DNA of 22,329 nt from CAYRZL01 sp964428795 (GCA_964428795.1 CAYRZL010000043.1:1-22329); one strand, 5' to 3'; positions 1-6,652 are shown, counted from the stretch's first letter. Numbers and translations: made by a program. Notes: a model not told the origin generated them from the sequence alone.

Positions 1-21
1 TGGTGGTTTCTTTTAAATCAG

Positions 22-52
22 TATTGTGAATATATCCACAATATCATATAAT
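22..52 (+). promoter_or_regulatory. Promoter with overlapping inverted-repeat operator
   Basis: A sigma-70-like promoter is visible: -35 TTGTGA at 24-29, a 17-bp spacer and -10 TATAAT at 47-52. A perfect 7-bp inverted repeat, TATTGTG (22-28) and CACAATA (37-43) around an 8-bp centre, covers the -35 and half the spacer, which is a typical position for a repressor site. The expected transcription start is near 59. It would drive the hypothetical gene and possibly the relaxase of the mobile element. The repressor is not identified. Confidence 0.5.
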
Positions 53-170
53 CAATTTGCTGTTGGAGATTGATCGGAAGATGGTTCTATGCCGGTTTCC
101 AAAAGAAAGCAGCGGGGCAGACCTGGAAGGTCTGTTTCAACAAATATTTATGAGAACAGAGGTGGAAGAA

Positions 171-647
171 ATGAGGATTGAAAAAAAGTATTATGATATT
201 GCCAGCCGGGAGTGCAATGAAATCTGTGCGGAGCTGATCCGGGAAAAGGAGGAGCTTACAGAGGAAGAATGGGAAGCAGAAGCCCGTGCTACAGAGGCTG
301 ACCTGGAAAAACTGAAAAGAAGGTGCGAGGAGGAAAGCAGGAAGTGGAAAAAAGAGCCGGATGAAAAGAAACAGAAGGAATTTCGAATCCTTTCTGACTG
401 TGCGTTGTGGCTGGCAGAATACATGGGGCTGAATATCGTGGTGGAGCAGCTCGACCAGTTCCGGGGAAGGATCGTGCTGGAGGCAGAATTATTTCTTACG
501 ACCTGCAACACCAGCCATACCGTGAACGAAATCCTGTGCAGCCTGATCCAGAAATCCAGCCAGTATTGTCTTGGCTGTTCCTCCGGATTATGGGAGATGG
601 AATTTCAGTTTGACCTATACCGGGAAGTGCCGGTGGAACAGGAGTAG
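171..647 (+). CDS. Hypothetical coiled-coil protein of the mobile element
   Basis: I do not recognise a named family. The 158-residue product is very acidic and basic in its first half, with long Glu/Lys/Arg runs at about residues 20-75 that suggest a coiled coil. A more hydrophobic second half contains several cysteines. The ATG at 171 is chosen because GAGGTG (159-164) lies 6 bases before it. The frame stays open upstream to a stop at 27-29 with an ATG at 81, and that extension also reads like coding sequence, so a longer start is possible. A TTG at 57 would fall at the predicted transcription start and is unlikely. It sits upstream of the relaxase gene, so an accessory mobilization or regulatory role is possible, but that is inference from position only. 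Confidence 0.6.
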   Translation: MRIEKKYYDIASRECNEICAELIREKEELTEEEWEAEARATEADLEKLKRRCEEESRKWKKEPDEKKQKEFRILSDCALWLAEYMGLNIVVEQLDQFRGRIVLEAELFLTTCNTSHTVNEILCSLIQKSSQYCLGCSSGLWEMEFQFDLYREVPVEQE

Positions 648-821
648 CGGGAGCAGATTTATTCCCGAAGGCAACGAGCCAGGTAGCCATCTTTGTATGG
701 AAATTTGACTTCCGTAAAACGGGGTATCAGGTATCTGTGCCTGCATAGATCATTGGCGTTTACGATAGGAGCAGTCGGGGCGGCTGCTCTTCTTTTTTTG
801 GAGGAAAGGGGGCTGGCAATT
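648..821 (+). other. Relaxase leader, possible oriT region
   Basis: This 174-bp gap between the hypothetical gene and the relaxase contains no convincing gene. It has short dyads, for example CCGT-AAA-ACGG at about 711-721, and the terminator-like hairpin listed separately. In MOB-type elements the transfer origin commonly lies just upstream of the relaxase, so this is the natural place for it. I cannot recognise a nic site, so this is a positional guess. Confidence 0.25.
769..799 (+). terminator. Intrinsic terminator or attenuator ahead of relaxase
   Basis: GAGCAG (769-774) pairs perfectly with CTGCTC (784-789), with two further inner pairs around a G-rich loop. The stem is followed at once by TTCTTTTTTT (790-799). 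The relaxase ribosome binding site GGAGG begins at 800, directly after the T run. The hairpin would therefore stop most transcripts arriving from upstream before they reach the relaxase, acting as a terminator or an attenuator. Confidence 0.6.
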
Positions 822-2231
822 ATGGCAACCACCAGGATCATGCCATTGCATACAGGAAAAGGCCGGACCATCGGGCAGGCGATCAGCGACATCATTGATT
901 ATGTAGAAAACCCGGAGAAAACCGGGAACGGAAAACTGATTACCAGCTATCAGTGCGACAGCCGGACTGCGGACGCAGAATTTCTTCTGGCAAAGAAGCA
1001 GTATATCCAAAGAACAGGCAGGGTGCGGGGCGCGGATGATGTGATCGCGTACCACCTGCGCCAGTCCTTTGTTCCCGGGGAGATCACACCAGAGGAGGCG
1101 AACCGGCTGGGCGTGGAGCTGGCCCAGCGCTTTACGAAAGGAAACCATGCCTTTGTCGTCTGTACCCACACCGACAAGGCCCATATTCATAATCACATCA
1201 TCTGGAGCGCGGTCAACCTGGAATGTGACCGCAAGTTCCGAAATTTTTGGGGCAGCACCAGGGCCGTGCGGCAGCTGAATGATACGATCTGCATTGAAAA
1301 TGGCTATTCCATTGTGGAGAACCCGAAGCCCCACGGGAAGAGCTACGATAAATGGCTGGGAGACCAGGCGAAGCCTTCCCACCGTGAACTTCTGTGCGCG
1401 GCCATAGACAGTGCTTTGCAGGAGCATCCGGCAGATTGGGATGCGCTGCTTTATCTTTTGAATGAGGCCGGTTATGAAATCAGCAGGAAAGGGGAGAACC
1501 CTTCCTTCCGTCATAGGAGTTGGAGCCGTGCGGTTCGGCTGGATACGCTGGGGGAGAGCTATACCAAAGACGAGCTGCTGGCCGTCCTGAAAGGGGAGCA
1601 GACGCATACGCCGAGAAAGAAAAAGCAGCCGTATCAGAAAGCGGAAAAGGTGAGCCTGCTGGTAGATATCCAGGCAAAGCTGCAGCAGGGGAAGGGAGCC
1701 GGTTATGCCCGCTGGGCTAAAACCTTCAACCTCAAACAGATGGCACAGACCATGAATTATCTGGCGGAGCATAACCTGCTGGAATACAGCGAACTGAGCG
1801 AAAAAGCAGCGGCAGCTACAGAACGCCACCACGAATTGTCTGCCCGGATCAAGGAAGCTGAAAAGAGGATGGCGGAGATCGCCATTTTGCGGAAGCACAT
1901 CATCAACTATTCTAAGACAAGGGATGTGTATGTGGCGTATCGGAGGGCAGGATATTCCAAGAAGTTTCTTGCGGAGCATGAAGCTGATATCCTGCTTCAT
2001 AAGGCGGCAAAGAGGGCATTTGATGAATTGGGAGTAAGTAAGATTCCGACTGTGAAGAGCCTGCAGGCGGAGTACGCGCGGCTGATGGAGGAAAAGAAGG
2101 GAGCCTACGGGGAGTACCGGAAGGCTTGTGATGAAATGAAGGAGCTGCTTACTGTAAAGGCAAATGTGGACCGGCTGCTGGGCATGGAGGAACCGGAGGC
2201 CGGAAAGGAAAAAGAACATGAGGAGCGCTGA
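822..2231 (+). CDS. Relaxase / mobilization nuclease, MobA/VirD2-like
   Basis: This 469-residue protein is a relaxase, the enzyme that nicks the transfer origin and covalently carries the DNA strand during conjugative mobilization. The N-terminal domain (about 1-250) has the family three-histidine metal motif, seen as HTDKAHIHNH near residues 118-127, and a candidate catalytic tyrosine in the IDYVENP segment near residue 28. The rest (about 300-460) is rich in Lys, Glu and Ala and probably coiled coil, as is usual in Clostridiales integrative elements. The ATG at 822 is chosen over an upstream in-frame start at 693 because GGAGGAAAGGGGG (800-812) precedes it and the upstream sequence is the hairpin leader. 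The length looks complete. No coupling protein, integrase or replication gene is visible, so the element is either an end fragment or continues to the left. Confidence 0.9.
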   Translation: MATTRIMPLHTGKGRTIGQAISDIIDYVENPEKTGNGKLITSYQCDSRTADAEFLLAKKQYIQRTGRVRGADDVIAYHLRQSFVPGEITPEEANRLGVELAQRFTKGNHAFVVCTHTDKAHIHNHIIWSAVNLECDRKFRNFWGSTRAVRQLNDTICIENGYSIVENPKPHGKSYDKWLGDQAKPSHRELLCAAIDSALQEHPADWDALLYLLNEAGYEISRKGENPSFRHRSWSRAVRLDTLGESYTKDELLAVLKGEQTHTPRKKKQPYQKAEKVSLLVDIQAKLQQGKGAGYARWAKTFNLKQMAQTMNYLAEHNLLEYSELSEKAAAATERHHELSARIKEAEKRMAEIAILRKHIINYSKTRDVYVAYRRAGYSKKFLAEHEADILLHKAAKRAFDELGVSKIPTVKSLQAEYARLMEEKKGAYGEYRKACDEMKELLTVKANVDRLLGMEEPEAGKEKEHEER

Positions 2232-2277
2232 GCGGATCGTACAAAAAGCGTTCGCAGAACGCGCAGCCACAGAATGA
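2218..2277 (+). CDS. Tiny ORF overlapping the relaxase end
   Basis: An ATG at 2218 opens a 19-codon frame that overlaps the last codons of the relaxase and reads MRSAERIVQKAFAERAATE. It ends in an ATGA overlap with the next tiny ORF. The compact overlaps suggest a translationally coupled string of small element genes. No family is recognised and coding status is unproven. Confidence 0.3.
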   Translation: MRSAERIVQKAFAERAATE

Positions 2278-2314
2278 AATTCTGTGTTCCAATGGGGCTT
2301 GGGGATATCCCCAA
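2248..2314. repeat. Cluster of three perfect dyads after the relaxase
   Basis: Three perfect inverted repeats lie within 67 bp: GCGTTC-GCA-GAACGC (2248-2262), CACAGAAT-GAA-ATTCTGTG (2268-2286) and the 16-bp palindrome TTGGGGATATCCCCAA (2299-2314). None is followed by a T run, so they are not ordinary terminators. Their place next to a relaxase gene suggests a DNA-processing or regulatory site, but this is inference. Confidence 0.5.
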
Positions 2315-2435
2315 CAAGCAGCGTCTGGCAGCCGAATGGCTATCCAGAGGCATTGCTTGCCAGTATGCTTCAAGAAAAGAAGTTTTTTCTATTAGTTTTT
2401 CTTATGAAATAGTCCTGAAATCCGAATTGCTGTAA
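2274..2435 (+). CDS. Truncated small ORF at the element/host junction
   Basis: A 53-codon frame starts at ATG 2274, overlapping the preceding stop by ATGA. The first 37 or so residues (including GDIPNKQRLAAEWLSRG) look like genuine protein with a predicted helix. From about residue 40 the frame runs through the LysR-type box and promoter of the flavodoxin unit, so its 3' part is regulatory DNA read as protein. I interpret it as a mobile-element gene cut off near 2370-2390 by the junction. The family is not recognised. Confidence 0.3.
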   Translation: MKFCVPMGLGDIPNKQRLAAEWLSRGIACQYASRKEVFSISFSYEIVLKSELL

Positions 2436-2455
2436 AAATATGATAATCGTAGAAT
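2391..2455 (+). promoter_or_regulatory. LysR-type box and promoter of redox unit A
   Basis: The 15-bp box ATTAGTTTTTCTTAT (2391-2405) is an imperfect inverted repeat with the T-N11-A pattern of LysR-type regulators. It begins 36 bp before -35 TTGCTG (2427-2432), followed by a 17-bp spacer and -10 TAGAAT (2450-2455). The same arrangement recurs at 6588, 7458 and 19403. Transcription would start near 2462, leaving a leader of almost 290 nt before the first flavodoxin. Confidence 0.75.
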
Positions 2456-2749
2456 ATGACATATAGAACAGGAAATATAGAGGAGCAAATAGTGTGAAAG
2501 AAAGTAAATCAAGCCAAAATTGTGGCACAGACACAAGAAAAAGGCTCACATAGTGAACCGTTTTAAGAATATTCCCACCTTGGTAAAACGAGGCGCACCT
2601 GCACATCAACAGCTAACGGGTGGGTGCATCAGATATTGATGCCGGGATGCCTTATAAGATAAGAAAAATATATCACGAAAACTTGAAGGTGTAAACCACT
2701 TTCATTACTATTTGTGCCGCCAGCCGAAGGCGGCGGAATGGAGATTAAA
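2456..2749 (+). other. Long leader of unit A with possible second promoter
   Basis: No recognised gene occupies this leader. GAGGAG (2480-2485) precedes a GTG at 2494 that opens only 19 codons (stop 2551-2553), which may be a leader peptide or the stump of a deleted gene. A hairpin GCATCA-GATAT-TGATGC lies at 2626-2642. A second promoter-like pair, TTGAAG (2683-2688) and TACTAT (2706-2711) with a 17-bp spacer, lies closer to the flavodoxin but lacks the LysR-type box. A GC-rich hairpin, GCCGCC and GGCGGC, follows at about 2716-2734, just before the start region. Confidence 0.4.
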
Positions 2750-3238
2750 ATGAAAGAAAAAACGTTAATTATTTATTATTCGCAGGCGAGAGGTAACACA
2801 AAGCGTATTGCAGAAAAAATACATCGAGTTACCGGATTTGACATGGTACGTCTTGATACCGTACAGTCATATACTGGAAGTTATCAGGAAATCGTGGATC
2901 AGGGACAGCAAGAAGTGAATAAGGGCTTTCTGCCTCAAATCAAGCCATTGGGTGTGGATATTTCAGCGTATAATCGGTTAATTGTTGGTACGCCTACCTG
3001 GTGGTATACGATGGCACCTGCTGTAAGGACGTTCCTCGCGTCAAATGATTTTACTGGAAAAACAATTGTTCCTTTTATGACGCATGGCGGGTGGCCGGGA
3101 CATGTGATGAAAGATATTAAGGACATATGTAAGAGAGCTGTTATAGAAAAGGAATTTTCTATTCAGTTTGATTCTACAGGTGGTGATACCCTGGTTACAG
3201 ATGAAAATGAAATTGATGTGTGGATTAAATCACTGTAA
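2750..3238 (+). CDS. Flavodoxin family protein
   Basis: This is a 162-residue soluble flavodoxin-like protein, expected to bind FMN and shuttle electrons in the cytoplasm. The first strand and phosphate loop read LIIYYSQARGNTKRIAEKI (about 6-24). The FMN-stacking region has GTPTWWYTMAP (about 78-88) and a later loop has MTHGGW (about 106-111), which fits the Flavodoxin_4 type. Start 2750 is chosen because GGAG (2740-2743) precedes it by 6 bases; ATG 2738 and GTG 2714 in frame lack such a site. It is the first gene of unit A and is followed after 57 bp by a second flavodoxin. Its electron partner cannot be read from sequence, though the neighbouring iron-sulfur reductase is a candidate. Confidence 0.9.
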   Translation: MKEKTLIIYYSQARGNTKRIAEKIHRVTGFDMVRLDTVQSYTGSYQEIVDQGQQEVNKGFLPQIKPLGVDISAYNRLIVGTPTWWYTMAPAVRTFLASNDFTGKTIVPFMTHGGWPGHVMKDIKDICKRAVIEKEFSIQFDSTGGDTLVTDENEIDVWIKSL

Positions 3239-3295
3239 GCTGAAATTTTAGTATTGTTTTACTGATTGGAGAGACATATTAGAGGGAGGAAAGTA

Positions 3296-3826
3296 ATGAC
3301 AAAAAATCTGATACTTTACTATTCACGCAAAGGAGAAAATTATTGGAACGGCAGCATTAAAAATATAACGAAAGGTAATACGGAAACCGTTGCAGAATTT
3401 ATCCGTAATGCAGTAGGTGGTGATCTGTTTGAGGTGGATACCGTAAAGCCATATGCAGAAGATTACTATGCCTGCACAGAAGAGGCAAAACAGGAACTGC
3501 GTACAGGGGCCAGACCTGAGCTGAAAGAGTATTTAAACAGTATTGATGGGTATGACAATATATTTGTCTGTGGCCCGTGCTGGTGGGGAACCTACCCATG
3601 CGCTGTCTTTTCTCAGCTGGAGAAACTTGATTTTAGTGGGAAAAAGGTTATGGCTGTCATGACTCATGAGGGCAGTGGTCTTGGAAGCTGTGAGCGGGAT
3701 CTTAAAAAGTTCTGTAAGGGAGCATCTTTTGGCAAGGGGCTTGCCGTTCACGGAGCAGAGGCAGAACAATCCGAATCACAGGTTTGTAAATGGGCGAAGG
3801 AGCAGGTTTCAACCTATAAAATTTGA
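3296..3826 (+). CDS. Flavodoxin family protein (long phosphate-loop type)
   Basis: This 176-residue flavodoxin starts at ATG 3296, preceded by GGGAGGA (3284-3290). Its first strand (LILYYSRKGENYWNG) is separated from the phosphate-binding KGNTETVAEFI by about 15 extra residues. That insertion is typical of a Flavodoxin_4 subgroup and is also seen in the lipoprotein at 21683. CGPCWWGTYPCAV and MTHEGSGLGS mark the FMN site. It is divergent from the flavodoxin just upstream, so the two are not a recent duplication. No signal peptide is present. It lies 22 bp before the CMD-family gene, probably in one transcript. A role in FMN-dependent electron transfer is inferred from the family. Confidence 0.9.
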   Translation: MTKNLILYYSRKGENYWNGSIKNITKGNTETVAEFIRNAVGGDLFEVDTVKPYAEDYYACTEEAKQELRTGARPELKEYLNSIDGYDNIFVCGPCWWGTYPCAVFSQLEKLDFSGKKVMAVMTHEGSGLGSCERDLKKFCKGASFGKGLAVHGAEAEQSESQVCKWAKEQVSTYKI

Positions 3827-3848
3827 TGAATTAGGAGAGAAGAAGAAA

Positions 3849-4676
3849 ATGGCTATTACAGAATTTGCGAAGCAGTATCATGAAAAAATGTTTCCGGGGT
3901 GTGTATCAGAATTGCAGAAGACAGATCCAGAATTTGCAGAACGGTTTGACAATTTTGCTTTTGATGAAGTGGTAAATCAGGATGATCTGGATGATAAGAC
4001 GCGATTTATGGTGATTCTGGCAACGCTGCTGGGATGTCAGGGCAGTGATGAGTTTCGCACCATGCTTCCGGCGGCGATGAATTTTGGTGTAACACCGATA
4101 GAGCTTAAGGAAATTGTATATCAGGCTGTGGCTTATCTTGGTATGGGTCGAGTATTTCCTTTCCTGAAAATCACGAATGAGGTGTTGGCTGAAAAAGGAA
4201 TCGAATTACCGCTTTCTTCACAGGCTTCTACGACAACGGAAAACCGCAGAGAGGCAGGGACGCAGGCGCAGGTAGATATTTTCGGGGACAAAATGAAAGA
4301 TTTTTGGAAATCCGGTTCGGAAGAAAGCCGTCACATCAATTACTGGCTGGCTGCAAATTGTTTCGGAGACTACTACACAAGGGGCGGGCTTGACTATAAG
4401 CAAAGAGAAATGATTACGTTCTGTTTCCTGGCGGCGCAGGGCGGCTGTGAGCCGCAACTTACCAGTCATGCATCAGCGAATATGCGGATTGGAAATGACA
4501 AGGCGTTTCTGATCAAAGTGATCTCACAGTGTTTGCCCTATATCGGCTATCCTCGCAGTCTTAATGCGCTGGCCTGTGTAAATGCGTCTGCTCCGCCTTG
4601 CGGACCAGTCTGTCGATATCGAGTTGGTGAAGCAGATGGTGGATTTGTTCATGAGGAATGGTTTCTGCTACTTTGA
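3849..4676 (+). CDS. Carboxymuconolactone decarboxylase family protein, 3' end replaced
   Basis: This 275-residue protein has two CMD/AhpD-like helical repeats, at about 45-115 and 160-235. Family members include decarboxylases and peroxidase-like proteins. The CxxC of true AhpD is absent (only LGCQG near 62 and GGCEP near 199), so antioxidant thiol chemistry is doubtful. Start 3849 has a purine-rich site, AGGAGAGAAG, at 3832-3841. The domain ends naturally near residue 245 (GYPRSLNALACVN). The last 28 or so residues are frame-shifted aldo/keto reductase sequence, because this frame overlaps the downstream gene by 95 bp. The tail is probably an artefact of a deletion that joined the two genes; the core domain looks intact and may still fold. 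Confidence 0.85.
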   Translation: MAITEFAKQYHEKMFPGCVSELQKTDPEFAERFDNFAFDEVVNQDDLDDKTRFMVILATLLGCQGSDEFRTMLPAAMNFGVTPIELKEIVYQAVAYLGMGRVFPFLKITNEVLAEKGIELPLSSQASTTTENRREAGTQAQVDIFGDKMKDFWKSGSEESRHINYWLAANCFGDYYTRGGLDYKQREMITFCFLAAQGGCEPQLTSHASANMRIGNDKAFLIKVISQCLPYIGYPRSLNALACVNASAPPCGPVCRYRVGEADGGFVHEEWFLLL

Positions 4677-5661
4677 TACAGCATATAAATATTGCGGTGG
4701 ATTATCGGAGCCTGCGCTGAGGGAAGCGCTGATTGACCGATATCCACGTGACAGTTACATTTTGACAACAAAGCTGTCCAATGAGTTTATGCACACCAAA
4801 GAGGAGCAGGAACAGGTATTTGGGGAGCAGCTTCGCCGCTTGGGGGTGGATTATTTTGATTACTATCTGCTGCACAATCAAGGTGCGGTGAACTATAGGG
4901 TATCTCTGGAATTGGACAGCTTTGATTTTATTTTACAGAAAAAGGCGGAAGGAAAGATCCTGCATATAGGAATCTCTTTTCATGATACGGCGCAGCTGTT
5001 GGATGAAATCCTGACAGATCACCCTGAGATTGAGGTGGTGCAGTTGCAGATCAATTATCTGGATTGGGAGAATGATAGCATTCAGTCACGGAAATGCTGG
5101 GAAGTTGCTCGAAAGCATGGCAAGTCCGTCATTGTCATGGAACCGGTAAAGGGAGGCAGCCTTGTCAATATCCCCAGGGAAGCGGAAGCCTTGTTTCGAG
5201 AGTACGCGCCAGATGCATCCAATGCGTCCTGGGCTTTGCGTTTTGCTGCCAGCCATGATGGCGTCATGATGGTTTTGTCCGGCATGAACACCGTAGAACA
5301 GATGCAGGAGAATATTGAGACAATGAAGGAGTTTGTTCCTCTCAATGAGGAGGAGCGATATCTTACCGGTGAGGCGGCGAAGATTATACAAAACAGCCTG
5401 ACGATTCCATGTACGGGATGCGGCTACTGTACTGTGAAATGTCCGAAACAGATACCAATTCCGGAATATTTTTCACTGTTCCAGCATGGATATATGACCA
5501 CACAACTTGTGTATTATTACAATCTTTCGCAGACACATCCGAAGGCGGGAGAATGTATCGAGTGTCATCAATGCGAGAAACATTGTCCGCAGCATATCGA
5601 GATTACAAAACATTTGAAAGAAATTTCGGAGAAGTTTGACGGCTTCCAGGGATGGAGATAG
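4582..5661 (+). CDS. 4Fe-4S aldo/keto reductase, N-terminus truncated
   Basis: This aldo/keto reductase with a C-terminal bicluster ferredoxin domain (COG1453-like) reduces or oxidises carbonyl substrates with NAD(P)H and may exchange electrons with flavodoxin. The AKR tetrad is present: D32, Y37, K64 and H98 from ATG 4582. Two CxxCxxCxxxCP motifs lie at C277-C287 and C325-C335. The frame begins inside the usual GCMRLPRL segment, so about the first 20-25 residues (first strands and the GCM turn) are missing. No Shine-Dalgarno site precedes 4582, and the CMD reading frame runs through this start. A deletion that fused the upstream gene to this one out of frame explains all of this. Expression could occur by coupling or reinitiation, but the gene may be inactive. 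Confidence 0.8.
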   Translation: MRLLRLADQSVDIELVKQMVDLFMRNGFCYFDTAYKYCGGLSEPALREALIDRYPRDSYILTTKLSNEFMHTKEEQEQVFGEQLRRLGVDYFDYYLLHNQGAVNYRVSLELDSFDFILQKKAEGKILHIGISFHDTAQLLDEILTDHPEIEVVQLQINYLDWENDSIQSRKCWEVARKHGKSVIVMEPVKGGSLVNIPREAEALFREYAPDASNASWALRFAASHDGVMMVLSGMNTVEQMQENIETMKEFVPLNEEERYLTGEAAKIIQNSLTIPCTGCGYCTVKCPKQIPIPEYFSLFQHGYMTTQLVYYYNLSQTHPKAGECIECHQCEKHCPQHIEITKHLKEISEKFDGFQGWR

Positions 5662-5687
5662 AAAAAAGAATGCGAGGAAAAAAGAAT

Positions 5688-6173
5688 ATGAAAAAATCAT
5701 TGATAGTATATTTCAGCGCGAGCGGTATTACAAAAAAACTTGCTGAAAATCTGGCAGAGGCTGCAGATGCTGATTTGTATGAGATTAAGCCGGAAGTGGC
5801 GTATACCTCAGCCGATCTAAATTGGACGGATAAACAGGCGCGGAGTACGATTGAGATGCGAGATAAAACATTCCGTCCTCCTATGGCAGAGGAAAATGTC
5901 AACATTGCAAAATATGATGTGATTTATTTAGGTTTTCCAATCTGGTGGTATGTAGCTCCCACTATTATTAATACGTTTTTGGAAGCTTATGATTTTACAG
6001 GTAAGACCATCGTGCTCTTTGCCACATCAGGAGGCAGCGGATTTGGAAATACAATTAGGGAGCTGGAGGGAAGCTGCCCTGGAGCAAAGCTTATAGAAGG
6101 CAAAGTATTCAGCCGCAGACAGTCCACAGAGGATCTAAAGAACTGGGTGGATTGTATCAGCATGAAAGTGTAG
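5688..6173 (+). CDS. Flavodoxin family protein
   Basis: This is the third flavodoxin of unit A, with 161 residues. The phosphate loop reads VYFSASGITKKLAENLAE (about 7-24), the FMN region GFPIWWYVAPTIINTF (about 84-99) and the last loop FATSGGSGFGNT. The SASG-type loop and the TADLNWTD-like segment (here SADLNWTDKQARSTIEM) are typical of short clostridial flavodoxins. Start 5688 follows GAGG (5674-5677); ATG 5652 in frame overlaps the AKR end and has no ribosome site. It lies 26 bp after the iron-sulfur aldo/keto reductase, so it is probably cotranscribed and is that enzyme's most likely electron partner. It is soluble and cytoplasmic. Confidence 0.9.
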   Translation: MKKSLIVYFSASGITKKLAENLAEAADADLYEIKPEVAYTSADLNWTDKQARSTIEMRDKTFRPPMAEENVNIAKYDVIYLGFPIWWYVAPTIINTFLEAYDFTGKTIVLFATSGGSGFGNTIRELEGSCPGAKLIEGKVFSRRQSTEDLKNWVDCISMKV

Positions 6174-6209
6174 ATTTCACTTGAGTAGGAATGAGGCGGT
6201 TCATGTTAA

Positions 6210-6500
6210 TGGCTGTGTTTTCAAATTATGGTTCATAGCAATATTGCGAATCGCCTCAGTGTGGATTGAGACTGCGATGCCCATCCGGCGGAGCCGGAGA
6301 TGGCTGATCTGGGTATTTTTGCATTCGTAGATCCGGTTGCAACAGATCAAGCTTGTTATGATGCGGACATCCAGTCTGATGATCTCGGTAAAGAAACGTT
6401 GATTGAACGTAAGAATTCCCGTCACGGGATACATACCGTAGAAGCTGCAGCAGAGCATAAGCTTGGAAACAGGAAGTATAAATTGATTTCTTTAGATTAG
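6210..6500 (+). pseudogene. C-terminal remnant of a DUF362 Fe-S protein
   Basis: The reading frame matches the C-terminal quarter of DUF362-domain iron-sulfur proteins (COG2768-like). It contains DCDAHPAEPEMADLGIFA, then VDPVATDQACYD and a final GIHTVEAAAEHKLGNRKYK. Everything upstream in the family, including its ferredoxin motif, is missing. The conserved VDCDCD segment reads VD-stop-DCD, because a TGA (6267-6269) stands where a Cys codon is expected. No ribosome site precedes the first ATGs. The remnant runs from about 6210 to the stop at 6498-6500 and is followed by a terminator, as the end of a former operon would be. It indicates that unit A once had a further ferredoxin-type member. 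Confidence 0.7.
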
Positions 6501-6523
6501 GATTTAAGTTGAAATTCTATAGG

Positions 6524-6557
6524 GCCATCTGTTTGTATTTAGAGCAGATGGCTTTTT
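6524..6557 (+). terminator. Rho-independent terminator of unit A
   Basis: GCCATCTG (6524-6531) pairs perfectly with CAGATGGC (6545-6552) and is followed by TTTTT (6553-6557). It closes unit A and its DUF362 remnant just before the next LysR-type promoter. Confidence 0.85.
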
Positions 6558-6587
6558 ACGTTGACATAAAGCAGGTAAAATTGAAAT

Positions 6588-6652
6588 ATAAGTTTTTCTT
6601 ATTAGTTACACTCGGATTTAAAATTGTTTGAAATTATTGCCATGTATATAAT
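6588..6652 (+). promoter_or_regulatory. LysR-type box (perfect palindrome) and promoter of unit B
   Basis: The box ATAAGTTTTTCTTAT (6588-6602) is a perfect 5-bp inverted repeat around TTTTT. It starts 36 bp before -35 TTGTTT (6624-6629), with a 17-bp spacer and a consensus -10 TATAAT (6647-6652). The expected start is near 6659, about 120 nt before the DUF4405 gene. It is the most symmetric of the four copies. Confidence 0.8.

Noticed and set aside
57..59. TTG as start of the first hypothetical gene
   Set aside because: It coincides with the predicted transcription start and has no ribosome site, whereas ATG 171 has a good one.
750..2270. A 506-codon open frame on the minus strand opposite the relaxase
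   Set aside because: It mirrors the relaxase codons, has no recognisable domain and would conflict with a clear motif-bearing gene on the plus strand.
2370..2609. A 79-codon hydrophobic minus-strand frame in the unit A leader
   Set aside because: It covers the LysR-type box and promoter, is low-complexity Phe/Leu-rich and has no supporting signal.
2659..2673. A minus-strand near-match to the LysR-type box (ATAAGAAAAATATAT)
   Set aside because: Only 12 of 15 positions match, the dyad is lost and it does not have the 36-bp spacing to a -35; it is probably an A-rich coincidence.
6193..6257. GAGGCG/CGCCTC inverted repeat and two GGTTCAT copies near the DUF362 remnant
   Set aside because: The arms are short and 54 bp apart, overlap pseudogene sequence and form no sensible structure.
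6267..6269. In-frame TGA as possible selenocysteine in the DUF362 remnant
   Set aside because: Three quarters of the gene is missing and no start site remains, so a nonsense mutation in a pseudogene is simpler.
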